Position numbers and translations under genes: made by a program. The notes under the pieces were generated by a model that searched no databases, was not told where the DNA came from, and was given only the letters and a program-made list of their open reading frames with translations. Of a DNA stretch of 8,840 nt, positions 1 through 5,203 are shown piece after piece. Position 1 is the stretch's first letter. The number at the start of each line of letters is the position of its first letter. This stretch comes from an uncultured Lentisphaeria bacterium (lineage in GTDB: Bacteria > Verrucomicrobiota > Lentisphaeria > Victivallales > Victivallaceae), in NCBI GenBank assembly GCA_903821255.1, contig CAIJKT010000937.1:1-8840 (forward strand), written 5' to 3'.

Positions 1-1
1 G

Positions 2-853
2 ACACACCGGGTAAAACTGAATGAACCGGTGGAGCATTACGCGGAGTTGATCGAAAAATATAAAATTCACAATGCCGTCCTTATCAAACCGCACAATGAT
101 GTTATTATCAAGATATTTGACAATGCCTGTGTCCGCCGGGTAGTATTGTTTCCGAATGCACAACCGTTGAACGGCGCGGTACTGGAAGACTCCCCGGAAA
201 TGGTTCCGATGCAAATGGAACATCTTTTCGCCATTGGACACCGCCGCGTCGGTTATATTTCAGCGGATATCCCTGAAGAAGAGATTCATCCGCCGATCTT
301 TCAGCGCAGACGCGAAGCTTATTACCGGATGATGGCGGAACGCGGCTGCCGGGTCCGTCCGGAATGGGTAATCAATCTTTCCTACGACGAAAAAGAATTA
401 TGCCGCCGCCTTGACGGAATGTTCAGTATCTCCGAACCGCCGACCGCAATCGCGGTACCTGATGTCATGATGGCGGCGGTTTACCAGTATTTCAACCGCC
501 GCAAGCTCCGGATAGGCGCGGATATTTCGATCATCGGCTTTGAAAATTACGGCATCGACAAACTGCGCCCGGAACCGACTACCATCGTCAATTCCACTGA
601 AATCATGGCTGATGAAACCTGGCAACTGCTGCACCGGGTTATGAGCGGTGAAAATGTCGAACAGACGGTGTACGTGCCGCTGTCACTGCATCTCGGACAA
701 TCAACCGCTTCGCCCAAACGTAATTTGCAGGAATCAGCATTATTTATTAATAAACAACAAAAGCAGATAGTTTCAGAAAATGAAACAGATATAAAGTTTT
801 CCCGCGTTAATGGACAGAAATCAGAACTATCTATAATAAACAACAAAAGGTAA
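2..853 (+). CDS. LacI-family transcriptional regulator, C-terminal ligand-binding part (5' end outside window)
   Basis: The frame is open from the first complete codon at position 2, so the gene starts upstream and its helix-turn-helix lies outside the window. The 283 visible residues resemble the periplasmic-binding-protein-like sensor domain of LacI/GalR regulators. [10 protein letters not shown] stretch follows a conserved HL at visible residues 74-87. [10 protein letters not shown] strand lies near 146-154. The typical IGFE motif is at 178-181, then a PEPTTIVN segment, and a [11 protein letters not shown] end that matches the usual family C-terminus. Family members bind a sugar or sugar phosphate and release or engage an operator, so this is probably the local regulator of the hydrolases downstream. 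A GntR-type N-terminus fused to this sensor is also possible. An atypical 43-residue tail (visible 241-283, bases 722-850) follows the normal end. Only 11 of its 43 codons end in G or C, against mostly G/C in the body, so the tail may not be ancestral coding sequence. Confidence 0.85.
   Translation, partial: THRVKLNEPVEHYAELIEKYKIHNAVLIKPHNDVIIKIFDNACVRRVVLFPNAQPLNGAVLEDSPEMVPMQMEHLFAIGHRRVGYISADIPEEEIHPPIFQRRREAYYRMMAERGCRVRPEWVINLSYDEKELCRRLDGMFSISEPPTAIAVPDVMMAAVYQYFNRRKLRIGADISIIGFENYGIDKLRPEPTTIVNSTEIMADETWQLLHRVMSGENVEQTVYVPLSLHLGQSTASPKRNLQESALFINKQQKQIVSENETDIKFSRVNGQKSELSIINNKR
770..786. promoter_or_regulatory. 17-bp inverted repeat, possible operator
   Basis: GTTTCA (770-775) and TGAAAC (781-786) are a perfect 6-bp inverted repeat around a 5-base spacer (GAAAA). 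AGATA flanks the dyad on both sides (765-769 and 787-791). The dyad lies inside the AT-rich tail of the regulator, 25 bp upstream of the candidate -35 of the pseudopilin gene. A dyad of this size could bind a dimeric regulator, or form a small RNA hairpin in the regulator transcript. It lacks the central CG common in LacI operators, so assignment to the neighbouring regulator is uncertain. Confidence 0.3.
811..837 (+). promoter_or_regulatory. Candidate sigma70-type promoter for the pseudopilin/GH123 pair
   Basis: A perfect TATAAT lies at 832-837, with TGGACA (5 of 6 to consensus) at 811-816. The 15-bp spacer is shorter than the optimum of 17. Transcription would begin near 844, about 23 bases before the pseudopilin start and just ahead of the ribosome binding site. 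The promoter would lie within the 3' coding end of the regulator. The region is AT-rich, so chance matches are likely; the short spacer lowers confidence. Confidence 0.35.
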
Positions 854-858
854 GGAGG
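851..858 (+). promoter_or_regulatory. Strong ribosome binding site of the pseudopilin gene, overlapping the regulator stop
   Basis: TAAGGAGG is an eight-base match to the anti-Shine-Dalgarno complement and sits 8 bases before the ATG at 867. Its first three bases are the stop codon of the upstream regulator frame. This fixes the pseudopilin start and suggests very efficient translation of that protein. Confidence 0.85.
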
Positions 859-866
859 ATCAAAAA

Positions 867-1679
867 ATGAAACAGACAAGAAGTTTTTTCACGCTCATTG
901 AATTGCTGGTTGTGATCGCCATCATCGCGATTTTGGCTTCCATGCTGCTGCCGGCCCTCGCCAAAGCCCGGGACTTGGCCCGTTCGTCAAGCTGCGCCAA
1001 CAATTTTAAAACCATCGGTACTGCGCAGGCGATTTATTCGCAGGACAATCAGGACTGGATCGTGCCGTCATTTACCGGAAAGTGGGCTGACGACATGTTC
1101 TGGAACTTCCTTTCCGGCGTTAAAAACGACGGCACCCGGCAGGGAGCGAATTGCGGCGTCACTTATTATGGATGGATGACGCCGAAATTTACCAAAGGTA
1201 CTTTCGCATGTCCAAGCGAGCAGGTGCCGTTTGGCCCTGCCTCAGACAAACAGTACGCCTACCTGCATGTGGCAGTCAACAATTTTCTGACTGCCGCCAG
1301 ACCCAATCAGGGTACTTTCAACGACTGGCGGACCGGGGCGTCAGTTTCCCATCAATACATGTACCGCAAAACCTCCTCCATCACACAGGCTTCGCAGGCT
1401 CTGCTGTGCGGCGACAATAAAGTAATTGATGGATGGTCTGCATACAATGTCTATTTCTTCGCATTCCGGCACGGCGGAGAAGATGCGCGACCGGCACTTC
1501 CCAGCGCCAGCCTGATACCGCCGCTTTCACCATCTAAAGGCAAGACCAATCTGGTTTATATGGATGGTCATGTGGGTTCCAAAAAATTCGAACAGCTTTA
1601 CCGGCAGGACAAATCATCGGACAATAATGCGGCCATGATGGTGGGCATCAATTTGGACAGAGGCACAACCAGCTTTTAA
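867..1679 (+). CDS. Pseudopilin-like protein (prepilin N-terminal helix, His/Asp-Gly type)
   Basis: A protein of 270 residues beginning [16 protein letters not shown]. The type IV pilin/type II secretion pseudopilin N-terminus (residues 8-31) keeps the conserved Glu at +5 (E12) and the hydrophobic helix, followed by LAKARDLAR. This helix would anchor the protein in the inner membrane with the rest periplasmic or exported. The body carries family hallmarks: ANNFKTIG (45-51), FACPSE (113-118), a late His (H202) and YMDGHVG (231-237). Two features are odd. The residue before the expected prepilin peptidase cut is Phe (F7) rather than Gly. The His-to-Asp-Gly spacing is about 30 residues instead of the roughly 9 of H-X9-DG proteins, because of a Pro/Ser-rich insert (about 208-225). 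It follows the regulator closely and precedes the GH123-like gene by 15 bp, so it is probably co-transcribed with that gene. Its role is unproven: a minor pseudopilin, an export scaffold or a surface glycan-associated protein are all possible. Confidence 0.9.
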   Translation: MKQTRSFFTLIELLVVIAIIAILASMLLPALAKARDLARSSSCANNFKTIGTAQAIYSQDNQDWIVPSFTGKWADDMFWNFLSGVKNDGTRQGANCGVTYYGWMTPKFTKGTFACPSEQVPFGPASDKQYAYLHVAVNNFLTAARPNQGTFNDWRTGASVSHQYMYRKTSSITQASQALLCGDNKVIDGWSAYNVYFFAFRHGGEDARPALPSASLIPPLSPSKGKTNLVYMDGHVGSKKFEQLYRQDKSSDNNAAMMVGINLDRGTTSF

Positions 1680-1693
1680 GAAAGAACTTTCTT
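1678..1693. repeat. Short perfect dyad at the pseudopilin-GH123 junction
   Basis: AAGAAAG (1678-1684) and CTTTCTT (1687-1693) are perfect inverted repeats separated by two bases. The dyad fills the whole gap between the pseudopilin stop and the next ATG at 1695, leaving no clear Shine-Dalgarno sequence beyond a weak AAGAAAG. An A/U-rich stem here could lower initiation on the hydrolase relative to the pseudopilin, or the gene may rely on translational coupling. The stem is weak, so a functional role is speculative. Confidence 0.3.
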
Positions 1694-1694
1694 T

Positions 1695-4600
1695 ATGAAT
1701 AAATTTTTACTGACGTTATCTGCCGGGTGTATATTTGGTGTTTTCTGCGCGGCTGCTGCCGAAGAAGCCATCTATGATTTTTCTCCGGCAGCGGATTTGA
1801 AAAAATTGCAGACTGCCGGCGCGACCTGCGAGCTTGCCGCTCCGCCGGAAGCCGCAGATGGCAACTGGGGGAAAATCACCATCCACCGCTATGACGGCAG
1901 CGGCACACACTGGCCGGCGGTGGTGTTTCCCGCCGCCGCGCTGCAACGCAGTGATTTGAACGACGCGGAAGCTATCTGTTTTGAAGCCTATGCACCGCAG
2001 GATACCGTGTTAAAGTTACGCCTGACCTTCACCGGTTCCGGCAAAACGGTTACGCTTTATCAGGATTTGAAGTTGAAGAAAGGTCTGAACCAGATGGTCG
2101 TTCCCGGCTCCGTCCTGAACCAGGCCCCGGTGCACAAACTGGAGGATATGCATTTCTTTCAGGAGGATCCTAAAACCGATACGGTGGTATATTTACGCAA
2201 TCTGCGCATAGTGCTGCCGGAAAAGGACGACGGCAAAAGCATTTTAAAGTTTGCCTCGACACTTGACGCCATCAAGGTACAACCCAAGCCGGGGACCCAA
2301 ATGACCGTCTGTCCCTGGCCTGAAAATCATCCCGGCTTTTGTGCCAAGGTGATATTGCCGGCCTACCGTCCCGGCGGCGACCAGTGGCCCGGCGTTATTT
2401 TACCGGCGGAATCGCTGCGCAATAAAGATTTGAGTAAAGCCGGAGCACTTGTCTTTGATGCTTATGCGCCTGCTCCGGCAACACTTTCCCTGCTTCTGGT
2501 TTTTACCGGCAAGGACAAACCGCAAAAACTTTACCATCAATTCAAATTGAATAAAGGATTTCAACAGGTCGCGGTTCCCCGCTCCGTTTTTCAGGATGCT
2601 AAAGGCAGTCTGTCTGAAATACATTTTTTCGCGGAATGTCCATCTTCCGGAATCAACTTTTGTTTCGGCAATCTGCGACTGGGGGATGCCGTCACAACGA
2701 CTGCCGCTTCTGCTGAAGTCATGCCGCCGCTGCGTTCACCCGTGTCAGCAGCAGGCGGCGGACAGACTCCGTTATTCGATTTTGAACAATCCGGTGACAC
2801 CGCCAAATTCAATGTCCGTCCCGGCACTGAGTTTGCCGTAACCGCCTGGCCTGACGGCGTGGGCGGTTATTGCGGCAAATTGACGTTTTTGCCGTATAAG
2901 GACGGCCCCAACCGCTGGCCGGCCGCCGTAATTGAAGAAAAGCAACTGGCATTTAACGATCTTCGCGGAGTCAAGGAACTGCAATTCGACGCTTTTGCCC
3001 CCGCCCCCGGCAGCTTCTCGATACGCCTCAGCTTTCCCGGCAGCGGCAAAGTCATCCAGAAATTTTTCCCGGTCATACTTAAATCCGGCCGCAATACGGT
3101 TACGATCCCGCGCTATTACTTCGCGGACATCCAGCAGCCGCAACTGCTGGATATCCATTTCTTTCAGGAAATGCCAGCTGCACAAATTACTTTTTTTTTC
3201 GGAAAACTCCGGGCAGGCATGCTTGACGCCACCGATGGCCTGGCGGTATTGCGCCGCCAGGACACGTATCTGAATCCCGCTGATTTTGATTCGCTGCCGC
3301 GCACGGCGGCAACGGCGGCGCGCAACCAGTTAACCGAGTGCCGTCAACTGCTCCAGACATTGAAGCCGGATTTAAAATTCCCGTCCGCCGCCGAATTTGC
3401 CGCCATTGAGAAGATCGGCAAAATGCAGGAGGCGCTGCTGACCGCACACTCCGAAGCCGTAATGCTCAAGAATTGTTTCCCTGAATACGGCTGGGGTTTT
3501 GTTCCCGCCCAGGCTCAGGTCATGCGGGAGAATCCGCTGTTTCCGCTGCCGCCGCAAAACATCGGGCGGATCGCTGCCGCGCGCGGAGAAACCGAAGGGG
3601 TTCAACTGGCGTTGCAGGCCCGGCAGAACCTGACCGGATTACAGGTTGAAATCGCCGGAGACCTGGTCAATGCCCGCGGGGATAAACTGGCTAAAGCGAA
3701 TTTCATGGTGGCTCCAGTCGGTTATGTGCTTTGCGGCAAACCGAGCGCTTATCCGGTCAAACGTACCGGCTACTGGCCGGACCCGGTACTGAATTACGCA
3801 GACAAGATAGACCTTGCCGCCAAATTGTACCAGGGGTATTTACTGGAAGCCAAAATTCCCGAACGGCAGGCTGCCGGGGTTTATCACGGCGAAGTCGTGG
3901 TCAAAGCCGACGGTCTGACGGAACATAAACTGCCATTGGAAGTCAGGGTGTTCAACTTCAATTTGCCCGAGGGCGAACCTTATCCGCTGGCGGTCTCAAT
4001 CGGCGAAACCCGTCTGGAGAATTTTCCAGCCGGTACTGAAGCCATTAAGGCCTACAAGCAACAATGCGTTGACCTGTATCTGAGCCACCGCATAAATCCG
4101 GACAGTCTCTATCATTCCAATCCGCCATCGGCGGAATCAGTCAAATACCGGCTTGACCGCGGCGGCAAAATGTTCAATATCATGTACGTCAACTGCCGCG
4201 ACAATGAGCTGGAGAACGGTAAATTCCCTGAAGCGCGCCGCAAACAGATACTTGAAAAACTTGATAAAGCCATCCCCGAATACCGCGCCGCCGGAATTCT
4301 GGACAAGGCGGTCATTTATGCGTTCGACGAAGCCGGTGACGCCCGTTTCAGGGCCATCAAGGAAATCCTGGGCGAAATCCGGCAGCGCTATCCGGGAATT
4401 CCGATTATCACCACGGCCTATGATTTCAGCCTGGGCACGGCCACCGGACTTGATTCAGTCGTGGATATCTGGACACCGCTCACCGAAAAATATGACCGCA
4501 TGGGCGAATCCATCACCCAGGCCAGAGAACGCGGACGCAAGGTTTTCTGGTACGTCTGCATCAGCCCGCATCGCCCTTACGCCAATTTATACATTGAATA

Positions 4601-5105
4601 CCCCCCCCTGGACGGGCGGCAACTGATGGGCTTCATGGCATGGAAAGGCAAACCGGACGGATTCTTATATTACTCCTTGGCTCTATGGCAGGACATTACG
4701 GTGAAACCGGACGGCAGCCTGAAATATGCCCTGCGCAGAAACCCCATGCGCGGTGCGCCGCTGACTGATTGGGCGGGGGCATCCTGGCTGGATAACAACG
4801 GCGACGGCACACTGGTCTATCCCGGCGAAAACGGCCCCATTCCATCCATGCGGCTGAAAGCCATGCGGGACGGTCTGGAAGATTACCACTATATGCTGCT
4901 GCTGAATGCCGCAGTGCAGTCGGCAAAAGCCGGTAAGGTAAAAATGCCTGATGCGTGGTTGAAAGCTGCGCAGTCAGCTTTAGCAGTGAACCCGGAAGTG
5001 GTCAGCAGCCTGACCGTATTTTCCACGACTCCGGAAGTCCTGCTGGCTGAGCGGCTCAAAATCGCCGAATTGATCGAACAGTTCGAAAATACCCAAGCAA
5101 AGTAA
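1695..5105 (+). CDS. Secreted GH123-like (former DUF4091) glycosidase with three tandem N-terminal modules
   Basis: A protein of 1136 residues. A Sec signal peptide occupies residues 1-22, with a probable cut after the alanine run (A20-A22|E23). Three homologous beta-rich modules follow (about 25-174, 183-329, 358-508), then a helical spacer (about 515-592). A beta-sandwich of the GH123 N-terminal type comes next (about 606-760) with ARGETEGVQLAL and TGYWPDPVL. The catalytic domain (about 765-1075) carries YAFDEAGD with an intact Asp-Glu pair, D878-E879. It ends with the family signature NNGDGTLVYPG and SMRLKAMRDGLEDYHY (1035-1066). Known GH123 enzymes are beta-N-acetylgalactosaminidases that use an adjacent Asp-Glu pair in substrate-assisted hydrolysis. 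The specificity here is not established, since the DUF4091 group is broad. The protein is long for the family because of the module array. It is probably co-transcribed with the pseudopilin gene and acts outside the cytoplasm. ATG at 1695 is chosen because it gives an intact signal peptide. Confidence 0.88.
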   Translation: MNKFLLTLSAGCIFGVFCAAAAEEAIYDFSPAADLKKLQTAGATCELAAPPEAADGNWGKITIHRYDGSGTHWPAVVFPAAALQRSDLNDAEAICFEAYAPQDTVLKLRLTFTGSGKTVTLYQDLKLKKGLNQMVVPGSVLNQAPVHKLEDMHFFQEDPKTDTVVYLRNLRIVLPEKDDGKSILKFASTLDAIKVQPKPGTQMTVCPWPENHPGFCAKVILPAYRPGGDQWPGVILPAESLRNKDLSKAGALVFDAYAPAPATLSLLLVFTGKDKPQKLYHQFKLNKGFQQVAVPRSVFQDAKGSLSEIHFFAECPSSGINFCFGNLRLGDAVTTTAASAEVMPPLRSPVSAAGGGQTPLFDFEQSGDTAKFNVRPGTEFAVTAWPDGVGGYCGKLTFLPYKDGPNRWPAAVIEEKQLAFNDLRGVKELQFDAFAPAPGSFSIRLSFPGSGKVIQKFFPVILKSGRNTVTIPRYYFADIQQPQLLDIHFFQEMPAAQITFFFGKLRAGMLDATDGLAVLRRQDTYLNPADFDSLPRTAATAARNQLTECRQLLQTLKPDLKFPSAAEFAAIEKIGKMQEALLTAHSEAVMLKNCFPEYGWGFVPAQAQVMRENPLFPLPPQNIGRIAAARGETEGVQLALQARQNLTGLQVEIAGDLVNARGDKLAKANFMVAPVGYVLCGKPSAYPVKRTGYWPDPVLNYADKIDLAAKLYQGYLLEAKIPERQAAGVYHGEVVVKADGLTEHKLPLEVRVFNFNLPEGEPYPLAVSIGETRLENFPAGTEAIKAYKQQCVDLYLSHRINPDSLYHSNPPSAESVKYRLDRGGKMFNIMYVNCRDNELENGKFPEARRKQILEKLDKAIPEYRAAGILDKAVIYAFDEAGDARFRAIKEILGEIRQRYPGIPIITTAYDFSLGTATGLDSVVDIWTPLTEKYDRMGESITQARERGRKVFWYVCISPHRPYANLYIEYPPLDGRQLMGFMAWKGKPDGFLYYSLALWQDITVKPDGSLKYALRRNPMRGAPLTDWAGASWLDNNGDGTLVYPGENGPIPSMRLKAMRDGLEDYHYMLLLNAAVQSAKAGKVKMPDAWLKAAQSALAVNPEVVSSLTVFSTTPEVLLAERLKIAELIEQFENTQAK
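1767..3218 (+). repeat. Three tandem copies of an unrecognised ~150-residue module
   Basis: Encoded modules lie at 1767-2216, 2241-2681 and 2766-3218. The same landmarks recur in order. The first is W-P (HWPAVV, QWPGVI, RWPAAV; W73, W231, W408). Next come a DL pair about 13 residues on, and FEAYAP/FDAYAPAP/FDAFAPAP. Then follow an L-x-L-x-F-x-G strand, a K-G-x-N/Q-x-V-x-V-P turn, HFFQE/HFFAE/HFFQE (residues 153, 310, 488), and an NLR/KLR end. At DNA level, modules 1 and 3 share catttctttcagga (2151-2164 and 3156-3169). The predominance of short alternating beta strands and the position ahead of a glycosidase suggest a carbohydrate-binding beta-sandwich. I do not recognise a named family. Modules 2 and 3 are separated by a Pro/Gly/Ser-rich linker (residues about 332-357). 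Confidence 0.85.
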
Positions 5106-5203
5106 TCCATGCCGCGAAAAGATTTGTATTCGGCAGTCAAAAGTCTATATTGATACGAATACGTTAATGATCCTTACACCCTCTTGCACAAGGAGCTGAT
5201 ATT
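5106..5203 (+). promoter_or_regulatory. 98-bp intergenic leader before GH5, with two overlapping possible stems
   Basis: Two inverted repeats share bases. TGCCG (5110-5114) can pair with CGGCA (5131-5135). GTATTCG (5126-5132) can pair with CGAATAC (5156-5162). Only one stem can form at a time, because both use 5131-5132. A weak promoter-like pair lies inside: TTGTAT (5124-5129) and TATATT (5146-5151), 16 bp apart. The GTATTCG/CGAATAC half-sites are 30 bp apart and flank the possible -10, so they could equally be operator half-sites. No T-tract follows either stem, so this is not an ordinary intrinsic terminator. Confidence 0.25.
5190..5195 (+). promoter_or_regulatory. Ribosome binding site deciding the GTG start of GH5
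   Basis: AAGGAG lies 8 bases before GTG at 5204. The GTG start gives an immediate signal peptide (MKFAACIIAGMMS...), so it is preferred over later ATG codons inside the hydrophobic segment. Confidence 0.75.

Larger units (their letters stand above)
748..849. repeat. 16-bp direct repeat pair in the regulator tail
   Basis: The sequence taataaacaacaaaag occurs identically at 748-763 and 834-849, with starts 86 bp apart. That spacing is not a multiple of three, so the copies are read in different frames (INKQQK versus IINNKR) and selection on protein repeats does not explain them. The first copy overlaps a 10-bp palindrome, TTATTAATAA (744-753). The second overlaps the candidate -10 box at 832-837. 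The pair could be paired regulator sites or a local duplication scar. Confidence 0.7.

Noticed and set aside
547..879. Antisense 110-codon frame opposite the regulator end
   Set aside because: It overlaps a well-supported LacI-type frame, has no recognisable domain and no convincing ribosome binding site.
1695..1760. Possible lipobox (SAGC near residue 12, FC near 18) in the GH123-like signal peptide
   Set aside because: The first lacks Leu at -3 and lies too early in the signal. The second has Phe at -1. The Ala-rich signal peptidase I site fits better.
2772..3185. 137-codon minus-strand frame opposite module 3
   Set aside because: It is the complement of repeated coding sequence, with no domain and no start context. 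The plus strand is clearly coding.
4153..4626. 157-codon plus-strand frame inside the GH123-like gene
   Set aside because: It is a +1 shadow of the catalytic domain. Its composition (Ser/Arg/Pro rich) is typical of out-of-frame reading of GC-rich codons.
5151..5171. LacI-type palindromic operator around GATACGAATACGTTAATGATC
   Set aside because: The ends look symmetrical (GAT...ATC), but base-by-base comparison with the reverse complement shows few matches inside.
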